From positions 62,001 through 126,000 of the forward strand of contig NZ_BLAF01000007.1 in assembly GCF_009687885.1 (NCBI RefSeq): 64,000 nt of DNA, read 5' to 3'. Positions 7,805 through 16,685 of this stretch are shown one piece after another (within the stretch, counting starts at the first letter, position 1; the number at the start of each line of letters is the position of its first letter). The position numbers and the translations under genes were made by a program. This DNA is from Acrocarpospora pleiomorpha (lineage in GTDB: Bacteria; Actinomycetota; Actinomycetes; Streptosporangiales; Streptosporangiaceae). Below the pieces are notes generated by a model. That model ran no database searches. It saw only the letters and a list, made by a program, of their open reading frames with translations, and was not told where the DNA came from.

Positions 7805-8284
7805 TCAGGCTGGGCGTTGGGAGGGCTTGGCGAGTTCGATGGAGTTGTGGGTGAATCGGTTGCGGTAGGAGGTGGGGCTGAGGCCGAAGTGGGTTTTGAA
7901 GCGGCGGGCGAAGTAGTTCTGGTCGCTCCAGCCGACGCTCTCGCCGATGTGGGCGACCGGTTCCTCGGTGTGGAGGAGCAGGGCGGCGGCCGTTTCGACG
8001 CGTTGGCGGGTGAGGTAGGCCATCGGCGGCAGGCCGGTCTCGTTCTTGAAGAGCCTGACCAGATAGCCGGGTGCCAGGTGCAGGTGTTCGGAGAGTTCGG
8101 TCAGGGTCCAGTCGTGGGCCACGCTTGATTCCAGCACGCGCATGGCCTGGACGACCGCTGGGTGGGTTGGGCCGGTGGCGTCGATGAGGTCGTTGTCGGC
8201 GACGGCGCGGGCGAGGTGGCCCAGGAACAGCGACAGCCGTCCGATGATGTCGGCGCGGTGTTTGGCAAGGGGCCGCGCTTTCCG
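7805..8284 (-). pseudogene. AraC-family regulator, 5' part lost
   Basis: The C-terminal HTH domain is intact: two helix-turn-helix units, with WTLTELSEHLHLAPGYLVRLFK and VAHIGESVGWSDQNYFARRFKTHFGLSP. Reading upstream of the ATG at 8143 in the same frame still gives AraC-like sequence (KHRADIIGRLSLFLGHLARAV...THPAVVQA) back to about 8284. Beyond that the DNA belongs to the GH3 gene. About 150-200 residues of sensor domain are therefore missing. A 112-aa HTH fragment could still be made from 8143. The complete ancestor was probably the regulator of the adjacent glycoside-use genes. Confidence 0.75.
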
Positions 8285-10263
8285 GGCTCCCCGGTGGCCG
8301 AGGGCAGGGTCAGGTAGACCTGGCTGGTCTCGGTGCCGGTGCGGTCACCGGTGTTCTCGACCTTGAAGCTGACCTTGATGTTGTCCTTGTTCACCACGAG
8401 GTTGAGATCGCGGTAGGAGAAGGATGTGTACGACAGGCCGTAGCCGAAGGGGAACAGCGGCTCGATGCCCTGGGAGTCGTACCACTTGTAGCCGACCTTG
8501 AGGCCCTCGGTGTAGTCGACCTGGCGGATGGTGGCGCCCGTGGGCTTGGTGCCGGGATACTGGGCGGCCGTCTGGGTGGGGGTGTCGGTGATGGCCTTGG
8601 GGAAGGTCATCGGCAGCTTGCCGGAGAAGTTGTCGTCGCCGTACAGCAGGCGGGCGATGGCGGTGCCCTGCTGGTCGCCGGGGTACCAGGCCTCCATGAC
8701 GCCCTTGACATTGTCCAGCCAGGGCATGAGGACGGCGCTGCCGGTCTCCAGGACCACGATGGTGTTCGGGTTCGCCGCTGCGACGGCGGAGACGAGCGCG
8801 TCGCCGTTGCCGGCGAGGTTGAGGTTCGGTCGGTCGCTGCCCTCGCCCATGGTGTAGTAGCCGAACACGATGGCCACATCGGCCGAGGACGCGGCGGTCG
8901 CGGCGGCGGTGGTGTCGGAGCCGTTGGCGTAGGTGACGGTGGCGCCGTTCGCGGCGGCTCGCTGGGTGATGGCGTCGAGTGGGGCGACCGCGGGGATGGA
9001 GCAGCTTCCGGCGCCGAATCCGCTCATACCGCACACAGTGTTGGTGCTGACCCCGCCGGTGGGGGTGTTGGAGGCGGTCGGCCCGATGACCGCGATCTTC
9101 TTGGTGTCCGCGGTCAGCGGCAGGATTCCGTCCTGGTTCTTGAGCAGGACCGATCCCTGGGTGGCGATGGCTTGGGAGACGGCCTTGTTCTGCGGGGTGG
9201 AGACCACGGCGTCGGGGCTCGCGGGCACCGGGTGGTCGAACAGGCCGGCGGTGATGTAGGCCCGCACGACCCTCAGCGCGGCGCCGTCGACCTGTGCCTG
9301 GGTGATCTGTCCGGCGGTCTGGGCCGCCTTGAGCTTGGCCGGAGTGAGGTAGTTCGGCCGGTTGAGTTCCTGGTCCATGCCGGCGACCAGGGACGGGGCG
9401 GTGGAGTGGACGGCCCCGAAGTCGGAGACGACGTAGCCCTGGAACCCGAGGGCGTTCTTCAGGTTGTCCTTCAGCAGCGGGTTCTCACAGGCGTAGACGC
9501 TGTTGATCTGGTTGTAGGAGCACATGACGCCGCCGGGCGCGCCCTGGTCGATCGCGATCTCGAAGGGCAGGTCATAGACCTGGCGCAGCGTCCGCTCATC
9601 GATGTTGGAGGAGCTGGTCGTCCGGTCGAGTTCCTGTTCGTTGGCGACGTAGTGCTTGACCACGGCCATCGCCGGCTCGTCGGGGTTGCCGGTCTGCAGC
9701 CCGTTGATGTGCCCGGCGGCCAGGGTGCCGCTCAGCAGGGAATCTTCGCCCAGGTACTCGGGAGTGCGGCCCAGCAGCGGGGTGCGGCCGCTGGCCAGGC
9801 CCGGGCCGAGGACGACGTTCTTGCCCTTGCGGAAGGCCTCGTCGCCCTGGGCTTTGCCCTTGGCGTAGGCCAGGTCCTTGTTCCAGGAGGCGGCCAGGCC
9901 GATCTGTGCGGGGAAGGTGGTCACCCCGGTGCTGCCGCGGACGCTGTCGGGCCCGTCGGTGTAGGTGACCTTCGGCGTGCACGGCAGCTGAGCGGGGTAG
10001 GTGATGCCGCTGAATGTGGTGGTCGCGGGCTGGTTGGCGGGTTGTTCGACCAGCCAGCGCAGCTTCTGGTCGAGCGTGCTGGCGTTCAGCAGGAGACGCG
10101 CACGCTGATCGGGGCTCTTGGTCGGGTTCATCCACGGGCACTCGGCGGGGAAGGACACCTCGGCGCCCGCACCCGGTGAGAGGCCGATCTGGGTCAGGGC
10201 GACGATCGCGAGCGGCAGCGCCGCCCGCAGCCGCCTCCGGAGGGGGGTGATTGATCTTCGCAT
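8101..10263 (-). CDS. Secreted GH3 beta-glucosidase with replaced C-terminus
   Basis: Family 3 glycoside hydrolase that releases terminal beta-linked sugars. A signal peptide ends near GAGAEV (about residue 34). The (alpha/beta)8 domain has KHYVANEQE (203-211) and the nucleophile D281 in GYVVSDFGAVHS. The C-terminal alpha/beta sandwich and part of the Fn3-like domain (IEPLFPFGYGLSYTSFSY...VYLTLPSATGEPGKR) are recognisable. Sequence homologous to GH3 stops near base 8275. The last roughly 60 residues are low-complexity Pro/Ser/Thr translated out of frame from an AraC gene, so the true Fn3 end is missing. Activity may survive because the catalytic residues precede the break. It is divergent from the sugar ABC transporter at 10658. 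Confidence 0.75.
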   Translation of the reverse strand: MRRSITPLRRRLRAALPLAIVALTQIGLSPGAGAEVSFPAECPWMNPTKSPDQRARLLLNASTLDQKLRWLVEQPANQPATTTFSGITYPAQLPCTPKVTYTDGPDSVRGSTGVTTFPAQIGLAASWNKDLAYAKGKAQGDEAFRKGKNVVLGPGLASGRTPLLGRTPEYLGEDSLLSGTLAAGHINGLQTGNPDEPAMAVVKHYVANEQELDRTTSSSNIDERTLRQVYDLPFEIAIDQGAPGGVMCSYNQINSVYACENPLLKDNLKNALGFQGYVVSDFGAVHSTAPSLVAGMDQELNRPNYLTPAKLKAAQTAGQITQAQVDGAALRVVRAYITAGLFDHPVPASPDAVVSTPQNKAVSQAIATQGSVLLKNQDGILPLTADTKKIAVIGPTASNTPTGGVSTNTVCGMSGFGAGSCSIPAVAPLDAITQRAAANGATVTYANGSDTTAAATAASSADVAIVFGYYTMGEGSDRPNLNLAGNGDALVSAVAAANPNTIVVLETGSAVLMPWLDNVKGVMEAWYPGDQQGTAIARLLYGDDNFSGKLPMTFPKAITDTPTQTAAQYPGTKPTGATIRQVDYTEGLKVGYKWYDSQGIEPLFPFGYGLSYTSFSYRDLNLVVNKDNIKVSFKVENTGDRTGTETSQVYLTLPSATGEPGKRGPLPNTAPTSSDGCRCSWATSPAPSPTTTSSTPPAQPTQRSSRPCACWNQAWPTTGP

Positions 10264-10657
10264 CCGGGGCTCTCCTCAGGTGCAGGGATGTTTCCGACAG
10301 GTTTCCTGCCGCTTGCTCGATGGATCGTGCTCCAGATCACACCGGAGGAGTTAGCCCGTGATTCACCTGTACTAGCAGAAAGTTCACCTCACTGGCCCTG
10401 GCGCGTTGATGATCAAGGTCAGGTGCATTTCGTGCTAGTAGAGGTGCACTGCGGGCTAACTCCGCGCCCGCGGGTGGGCGCATCATCGATCTTTAAGAAA
10501 TGCGAAACGCGCTTGAAACATGCGGCGATCGCGCAGGTCAGACAGGGTCCACCTGAGAAACCGCCCCGGTTGATCTCAGTGGAGCCGCTCGGGGGTTGGG
10601 CGGCCCGGCCATCCCAGCCGGGCCTTCGGCTGGCTTTCGACACCCACAGGAGAACAA
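10264..10657. promoter_or_regulatory. Divergent control region GH3 / sugar ABC transporter
   Basis: 394 bases without a gene separate the two divergent starts. The region holds the large inverted repeat listed separately. Further right, two GAAAC repeats (in GCGAAACGCGCTTGAAACATGC, about 10501-10523) sit closer to the transporter gene. The CAGGAGAA ribosome site of the transporter lies at the right end. Confidence 0.5.
10347..10463. repeat. Large imperfect inverted repeat with four CACCT half-sites
   Basis: Arms 10347-10393 and 10417-10463 match at 36 of 47 positions around a 23-base spacer. The outer 12 bases GGAGTTAGCCCG and the block TACTAGCA are identical in both arms. Each arm holds two CACCT elements exactly 21 bases apart (10364 and 10385; AGGTG at 10421 and 10442), which is two helical turns. 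This looks like a multi-site operator for a dimeric regulator controlling both divergent genes. Confidence 0.65.
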
Positions 10658-11965
10658 GTGAGATCCCAGAAACTCGCGGCGATCACCGTCGTGTCGTCCC
10701 TTCTCGCGACCGTCGCGTGCGGCGGTTCGAGCAAGAGCGGTTCCAGCGATGCCGGGGCGGACGCCTCCGGCCCGGTCTCGGTGGAGTTCCTCAGCGTCCA
10801 GCAGCCGACGGACAACTGGCCGACGATCCTCACCTCGTTGATGGACGGCTACAGCAAGGCCCACCCTGGCAGCACCCTGAAGAACAGCTACACCCCGCAG
10901 ACCGACCTGGACCAGAAGCTCCAGCTCCTGGGGGCCCAGAACTCCCTGCCGGTGCTGTTCAACGCGCCGAACACCCCCGCCGCCCAGGCGGAGATGGGGC
11001 AGTCGGGGAAGGCGGTGGACCTGGAGGCCAAGCTGACCGAGCTCGGCGTGATCGGCCAGGTGAGTCCCGCCGCGATCGCGGTCATCAAGCAGCTGCAGGG
11101 CGGCAAGATGTACGCCCTTCCGTTCGAGCTGAACATGGAGGGGATCTGGTACAACAAGAAGATCTTCGCCGACAACGGCATCACTCCGCCCGCCACCTGG
11201 GACGAACTGGTCGCCACGGCGACCACCTTGAACGACAAGAAGATCCAGCCGTTCGCCGCCTCCGGTGTGGAGGGCTGGCCGATCAGCCGGCTGCTCGGTG
11301 ACTACATCTTCCGGCTGTTGGGCCCCGACGCGCTGAAGAAGGTCGCCGACGGCACCGCCAAGCTGACCGACGGGCCCTACGTGCAGGCCGCTCAGGCCAT
11401 CGCCGACCTCGGCTCCAAGGGCTTCTTCGGCAAGGGCGTCACCACTCTGGACTACCAGTCCGCCGAGGACCTGTTCCTGCAGGGCAAGGCCGGCATGTTC
11501 TACATGGGCAGTTGGGCGGTCGGTGACTTCAACGACCCCGCCAAGAACAAGATCGGTGCCGACACCATCGGGTACATGCCGTTCCCGACCGTCGCCGGCG
11601 GCGTCGGCACGGCCGACCAGACGCCGATGAACGTGGGTCTGCCGACCATGGTCTCGGCCAAGGCGTACACCCCGGCCGTCGGGGAGTGGCTGAAGTACTT
11701 GGCGACCAACTACGGCGACACCGCCCTGTCCAAGCGCGGCATCGTCACCGGTTTCAAGGTCAACAACCCGCCGGCCACGATTCCGGCGACCACCAAGGTC
11801 GTCCAGGACCAGATTGCCGGCACCAAGGATCCCGTGCTGTGGTTCGAGGCGCTGTTCTCGGCCAGGGCGACCTCCGTCGCGCAGAAGAACGCCGCTCGGC
11901 TGGTCACGGGCAGCTTGTCGCCGCAGGACTACATGTCCGACGTCCAGGACGCCCTCAAGGGCTGA
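10658..11965 (+). CDS. Sugar ABC transporter substrate-binding lipoprotein
   Basis: 435-aa family 1 extracellular solute-binding protein. The signal peptide ends in the lipobox-like LLATVAC, with the lipid-attached Cys at 21, followed by a Gly/Ser-rich tether. The mature part has the typical YALPFELNMEGIWYNKKIF and TWDELVATATTL hinge segments of oligosaccharide binders. GTG start with CAGGAGAA upstream. It heads an operon with two permeases and a GH78 rhamnosidase, so its ligand is probably a rhamnose-containing glycoside or oligosaccharide. No ATPase is encoded in the operon; a shared MsiK-type ATPase elsewhere in the genome is the usual arrangement. Confidence 0.9.
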   Translation: MRSQKLAAITVVSSLLATVACGGSSKSGSSDAGADASGPVSVEFLSVQQPTDNWPTILTSLMDGYSKAHPGSTLKNSYTPQTDLDQKLQLLGAQNSLPVLFNAPNTPAAQAEMGQSGKAVDLEAKLTELGVIGQVSPAAIAVIKQLQGGKMYALPFELNMEGIWYNKKIFADNGITPPATWDELVATATTLNDKKIQPFAASGVEGWPISRLLGDYIFRLLGPDALKKVADGTAKLTDGPYVQAAQAIADLGSKGFFGKGVTTLDYQSAEDLFLQGKAGMFYMGSWAVGDFNDPAKNKIGADTIGYMPFPTVAGGVGTADQTPMNVGLPTMVSAKAYTPAVGEWLKYLATNYGDTALSKRGIVTGFKVNNPPATIPATTKVVQDQIAGTKDPVLWFEALFSARATSVAQKNAARLVTGSLSPQDYMSDVQDALKG

Positions 11966-12059
11966 TCGGCCTTGTCGACTCTGCGGTGGCCGGGTCGGAC
12001 GCGGCCCCGGTCACCGCGGTCCAGCCCCACCCCGTCCCATCCGTGCTCTGGAGGCCGCC

Positions 12060-12947
12060 TTGGAGAAAATGCTGCGGGATCGCCGCGCGATCCTGCTGTT
12101 CATCGGGCCACCGCTGGCCATCTACACGCTGATGATGCTGCTGCCCATCGTCTGGTCCTTCGGTTACACCTTCTTCGAGGGCAACGCGCTGACGGGGTTC
12201 TCCTTCACGGGTCAGTCGAACTACACCAAGATCTTCCATGATGACGCGTTCTGGGCCGCGACATGGGTGACGCTCAGGTACTCGGTGCTCGTCACCATCG
12301 GCCAGGTGGGCGCCGGGCTGTTCCTGGCCCTGATGTACGTGTTCTACCTGCGGAGAACCTCGTCCGTCATCCGGACACTGGTGTTCTTCCCCGTGGTCCT
12401 GCCGACCGTCGCCGTGGCGCAGATGTTCGTGAAGCTCTTCCAGGTCTCTCCGCAGAACGGGCTGGTCAACTCGGTGCTGGAGGGCGCCGGGATGGGTTCG
12501 CACGTGCAGGACTGGCTCGGCACCCCCTCCGGGGCGTTCTGGATCCTCATCGGCATGGACATCTGGCGATCCATGGGCTTCTACGCGATCCTCCTGTACG
12601 CCGGCCTGGTCGACGTGCCCGAGGACATCATCGAGTCCGCCCGGCTCGACGGGGCCTCGGGGTGGAAGCTGACCCGCCACATCGTCCTGCCGCTGCTCAC
12701 CCCGATCCTCGTCAGCTCGATCATCTTCAGCATCAACGGCACGCTGAAGGTCTTCGACTCCGTGCTGGCGCTCACCAAGGGCGGGCCGGGCGAGACGACC
12801 ACGCCGCTGACGCTCTACATGTACAACACCGCGTTCACCTATGGGGACTACGGCTACGGCAGCACGATCGCGATGTCGCTGACGATCCTGAGTCTCGCCG
12901 TCACGCTGGTGATCTTCCGTACCGCGCGAAAGGACGTCCGGCTGTGA
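12060..12947 (+). CDS. Sugar ABC transporter permease (MalF type)
   Basis: 295-aa inner-membrane permease with six predicted helices and the conserved EAA loop EDIIESARLDGASGWKLTRH before IVLPLL. I start it at TTG 12060, which has TGGAGG five bases upstream; the ATG at 12069 would have only a poorly spaced site. It pairs with the next permease, with which it overlaps by GTGA, to form the channel for the sugar bound by the upstream lipoprotein. Confidence 0.88.
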   Translation: MEKMLRDRRAILLFIGPPLAIYTLMMLLPIVWSFGYTFFEGNALTGFSFTGQSNYTKIFHDDAFWAATWVTLRYSVLVTIGQVGAGLFLALMYVFYLRRTSSVIRTLVFFPVVLPTVAVAQMFVKLFQVSPQNGLVNSVLEGAGMGSHVQDWLGTPSGAFWILIGMDIWRSMGFYAILLYAGLVDVPEDIIESARLDGASGWKLTRHIVLPLLTPILVSSIIFSINGTLKVFDSVLALTKGGPGETTTPLTLYMYNTAFTYGDYGYGSTIAMSLTILSLAVTLVIFRTARKDVRL

Positions 12948-13789
12948 CCGCCTCCCCTCTGCGTCGCCAGGTCGGCCGGATGCCGCTCCGGCTGGCGATC
13001 ACCTTGCTGGTCGTCATCGAGGTCGCGCCGCTGGCCTGGTTGCTGATCTCCTCGCTCAAGGCCGAAGACGAGTTCTCCTCCAGCCCCGTCTGGTCGCTGC
13101 CCCGCGGACTGCACTGGCAGAACTACGTGGACGCCTGGACGACCGGCAATATGAGCGTCTACTTCCGCAACAGCCTGCTCGCCACCCTGCCCGCCCTCGC
13201 ACTGATCATCGTCCTGAGCGTCGCGGCCGGGTTCGCTCTGGAGATCATGCGATGGAGGGGCCGCGACGGCGTGCTGCTGCTGTTCCTCGCCGGGGTCATG
13301 GTGCCGCTGCAGATGGTGCTTCTCCCGCTGTTCACCATCTACTTCCAGACCAACCTGATCAACACCTTGTGGTCACTGATCATCACCTACACCGTCTTCG
13401 GGCTGCCGCTCAGCGTCTTTCTCATGGCCGGCTACTACAAAGCCATCCCGAGAGAGATCCTGGAGGCCGCGGCGATCGACGGCGCGGGCATCTACCGGAC
13501 GTTCTGGAGCGTGGTCCTGCCCACCGTCCGCAACGCGATCTTCACCGTCGCCCTCGTGCAGTTCTTCTTCATCTGGAACGACCTGCTGCTGTCGCTGACC
13601 TTCATCAGCGACGACAACCTGCGGACCGTCCAGACCGGCCTGCTCAACTTCGTCGGCCAGTACGGGCAGCGCGAATGGGGACCGACCTTCGCCTCGGTCT
13701 GCATGGCCGTCTTCCCGACTCTGGCCATCTACCTGGTGCTCAACCAGAAGGTGATGAAGGGCCTGACCGCCGGCTCCGTCAAGGGCTGA
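12944..13789 (+). CDS. Sugar ABC transporter permease (MalG type)
   Basis: 281 aa, six membrane helices, EAA loop REILEAAAIDGAGIYRTFW before SVVLPTV. The GTG start at 12944 overlaps the stop of the preceding permease (GTGA), indicating translational coupling. The usual MalG-type C-terminus (NQKVMKGLTAGSVKG) is present. It is the third gene of the transporter operon and is followed after 61 bases by the GH78 gene. Confidence 0.88.
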   Translation: MTASPLRRQVGRMPLRLAITLLVVIEVAPLAWLLISSLKAEDEFSSSPVWSLPRGLHWQNYVDAWTTGNMSVYFRNSLLATLPALALIIVLSVAAGFALEIMRWRGRDGVLLLFLAGVMVPLQMVLLPLFTIYFQTNLINTLWSLIITYTVFGLPLSVFLMAGYYKAIPREILEAAAIDGAGIYRTFWSVVLPTVRNAIFTVALVQFFFIWNDLLLSLTFISDDNLRTVQTGLLNFVGQYGQREWGPTFASVCMAVFPTLAIYLVLNQKVMKGLTAGSVKG

Positions 13790-13850
13790 CCTCCCGCCCC
13801 GCCACCCGTTTGCGCCCACGCCCCACTTCGCAGAAGAGGTATGCCTCCGC

Positions 13851-16469
13851 ATGGCCAGCCCACGCGTGATTAACGTCCGCTTCGAACATCTTCGAGAGTC
13901 TTTGGGAATCGGTCTCGCCCGTCCCCGCATCTCGTGGAACGTGGCCACGTCCAACCCCGGCTGGGCTCAGACCGCCTATGAGATCCAGCTCGACGGAGTG
14001 CCGCAGGGCCGCGTCGCGTCGGCGGATTCGCATCTGCGGGCCTGGCCCGGATCGCCGCTCGGCTCACGGGATCGCCGGGCGGTCGCGGTGCGGGTATGGG
14101 GTGCGGAGCAGGCACCACCGACCGCCTGGAGTGATCCGGTGGTCGTCGAGGCCGGTCTGCTGGAACCGGCGGACTGGACCGCGGCGATGATCGCACCCGA
14201 CCTGCCCGAGGCCGAACTGCCCCGGCCCGCTGCCCTGCTCCGGCACGGGTTCTCCCTTCGCGGCCCGGTGGTCGCGGCCCGGCTGTACAGCACCGCCCAC
14301 GGCGTCTACGAGCTCGAGCTCAACGGCAGCCGGGTCGGTGACGACGTGCTCGCCCCGGGCTGGACGAGCTACGGCCACCGGCTGCGCTACCGAACCCACG
14401 ACGTCACCGCGCTCCTGTCCGACGGGGACAACGTGCTCGGCGGCTGGCTGGCCGACGGCTGGTACCGGGGCCGGGTCGGCTTCGAAGGCGGGCGCCGGCA
14501 TGTCTACGGCGACGAGATCGGCCTGGTCGCCCAGCTCGAACTGCGCTACCAGGACGGCACGGTGGAAACCGTGGCCACCGGTGCCGGTTGGCGGTCGGCG
14601 CCCAGCCCGATCGCCTCGGTCGGCCTCTACGAAGGGGAACGTCACGACGCCCGGAAGAACCAGCCCGGCTGGTCGGCTCCCGGTTTCGACGACACCTCGT
14701 GGCAGAGCGTTCACGCGATCCCGTACGACCCGGAGACCCTGGTCGCGCCGACCGGCCCGCCCGTACGCGGGGTAGAGATCATCGAACCCGTCGAGGTCCT
14801 CACCTCGCCGTCGGGCAAGACGATCCTCGACTTCGGGCAGAACATCGCTGGGAGGCTCCGCATCACCGTGCGAGGCGAAACCGGCCGGGTGATCACGTTG
14901 CGCCACGCCGAGGTGCTGGAGCACGGCGAACTGGGCGTGCGCCCGCTGCGGACCGCCACCTCCGTCGACACCTACATCCTGAGCGGCGACGGCACCGAAG
15001 TCTGGGAACCTCGGTTCACCCTGCACGGCTTCCGCTACGCGCAGGTCGACGGCTGGCCCGGCGAACTCGCCACCGGTGACGTCGTCGCCGTGGTGTGCCA
15101 GACCGACATGGAGCGCTCCGGCTGGTTCACCAGCTCCGACCCGCTCCTCGATCGGTTCCACGACAACGTCCTGTGGAGCATGCGCGGCAACTTCGTCGAC
15201 ATCCCCACCGACTGCCCCCAACGCGACGAACGCATGGGCTGGACCGGAGACATCCAGGTCTTCGCCCCTACGGCGGCCTACCTCTACTCCTGCACCGGAA
15301 TGCTCGAATCCTGGCTGGCCGACCTCGCCGCCGAACAGGAGCAGTACGGGACGGTCCCGGTGTACGTCCCGTGGATCGACCTGGGAATCTTCCCCACCGA
15401 ACCGACCGCGGCCTGGGGAGACGCCGCCGTCATCGTCCCCTGGACCCTCTACGAACGCACCGGCGACGTCGAACTCCTGAGCCGCCAGTACTCCAGTATG
15501 AAGGCCTGGGTCGACCAGATCACCGAACGTGCCGGAGACGCCCACCTGTGGGACAGCGGATTCCAGCTCGGCGACTGGCTCGACCCCACAGCCCCGCCCG
15601 AACGTCCCGCCGAGGCCCGCACCGACCCCGCGCTCGTCGCCAGCGCCTACCTCGTCCGCTGCACCACGATCCTCGCCGACACCGCCGCGCTCCTCGACCG
15701 AGCCGACGACGCCCTGCGCTACAAGGACCTGGCCGAACGAGCCCGCGAGGCGTTCGACACCGAGTTCCTGTCGTCCTCGGGCCGGATGGCCAGCGACACC
15801 CAGACCGCCTACGCGCTCGGCCTGCAATTCGACCTCATCGAAGGCGCGGACCGGCGGGCCCGCGCCGGCCGCCGCCTGGTCGAACTGGTCCGCGCGGGCG
15901 GCCACCGCATCGCCACCGGCTTCGTCGGCACCCCGCTGGTCTGCGACGCGCTCACCTCGGTCGGAGCCATCGACGACGCCTACCAGCTCCTCCTGCAGAC
16001 CGAATGCCCGTCCTGGCTGTACGCGGTCACCATGGGCGGCACCACCGTGTGGGAACGCTGGGACAGCATCCTGCCCGACGGCAGCATCCACCCCGGCGAA
16101 ATGACCTCCTTCAACCACTACGCCCTCGGCGCCGTCGCCGACTGGATCCACCGCACCGTCGCGGGCTTGGCCCCCGGCTCCCCCGGCTACCGCCACATGA
16201 TCATCCAGCCTCTCCCAGGCGGCCGCCTCACCCAGGCCAGAGCCGCTCACCTCACCCCATACGGCCTCGCCGAGGTCAGCTGGGAACGCGCCCACGGCGA
16301 ACTGGAGCTGACCGTCCAGATTCCGCCGAGCACCACCGCGACCGTCCATCTCCCCGGACACCCCGACGACCCGTTCGAGATCACAGCCGGGACACACCGA
16401 TTCACCTGTCCCTTCCGCGACGCCGATGACGACCGCGTCATCACCGCCAACCCGGCGCCACTCGGCTAG
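13851..16469 (+). CDS. Alpha-L-rhamnosidase, GH78
   Basis: 872-aa inverting glycosidase that removes terminal alpha-L-rhamnose from plant glycosides or rhamnogalacturonan fragments. N-terminal beta-sandwich modules run to about residue 400. The (alpha/alpha)6 catalytic domain follows, with the signature DERMGWTGD at 459-467 and the WERWDSILPDGSIHPGEMTSFNH region near 733-755. No signal peptide is seen, so it acts in the cytoplasm on sugars imported by the three transporter proteins encoded just upstream. ATG start with an AGAAGAGG-type site. Full family length with no disruption. Confidence 0.9.
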   Translation: MASPRVINVRFEHLRESLGIGLARPRISWNVATSNPGWAQTAYEIQLDGVPQGRVASADSHLRAWPGSPLGSRDRRAVAVRVWGAEQAPPTAWSDPVVVEAGLLEPADWTAAMIAPDLPEAELPRPAALLRHGFSLRGPVVAARLYSTAHGVYELELNGSRVGDDVLAPGWTSYGHRLRYRTHDVTALLSDGDNVLGGWLADGWYRGRVGFEGGRRHVYGDEIGLVAQLELRYQDGTVETVATGAGWRSAPSPIASVGLYEGERHDARKNQPGWSAPGFDDTSWQSVHAIPYDPETLVAPTGPPVRGVEIIEPVEVLTSPSGKTILDFGQNIAGRLRITVRGETGRVITLRHAEVLEHGELGVRPLRTATSVDTYILSGDGTEVWEPRFTLHGFRYAQVDGWPGELATGDVVAVVCQTDMERSGWFTSSDPLLDRFHDNVLWSMRGNFVDIPTDCPQRDERMGWTGDIQVFAPTAAYLYSCTGMLESWLADLAAEQEQYGTVPVYVPWIDLGIFPTEPTAAWGDAAVIVPWTLYERTGDVELLSRQYSSMKAWVDQITERAGDAHLWDSGFQLGDWLDPTAPPERPAEARTDPALVASAYLVRCTTILADTAALLDRADDALRYKDLAERAREAFDTEFLSSSGRMASDTQTAYALGLQFDLIEGADRRARAGRRLVELVRAGGHRIATGFVGTPLVCDALTSVGAIDDAYQLLLQTECPSWLYAVTMGGTTVWERWDSILPDGSIHPGEMTSFNHYALGAVADWIHRTVAGLAPGSPGYRHMIIQPLPGGRLTQARAAHLTPYGLAEVSWERAHGELELTVQIPPSTTATVHLPGHPDDPFEITAGTHRFTCPFRDADDDRVITANPAPLG

Positions 16470-16644
16470 AGCGCCACACCGGCCTACCAGCTCGGCCGGA
16501 CAGCGGCGAACCTGCTGCTCCAAGAGTGCGACCGCCCCGAGCAGCACGCCCATCGGCACGTGCTGTTCCCACCAGCGCTCGCCGCCCGCACCACCACTGA
16601 TCGCTCTCCCACGACCCGAGAGAAGGCATGATGACCGCAATGGT

Positions 16645-16680
16645 GATGGCGGCGGGCCGCTCGTGTGGCCCGCCGCCATC
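16645..16680. terminator. Perfect 14-bp hairpin between convergent GH78 and GH81 genes
   Basis: GATGGCGGCGGGCC, 8-base loop, GGCCCGCCGCCATC. It has no T-run, as is usual in high-GC actinomycetes, and ends six bases before the GH81 stop codon, so it can serve both genes. Confidence 0.75.
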
Positions 16681-16685
16681 GTCGG

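Noticed and set aside
14064..16679. 871-codon - strand frame opposite the GH78 rhamnosidase
   Set aside because: Composition typical of the antisense of high-GC coding DNA; the + strand has a full set of GH78 motifs.
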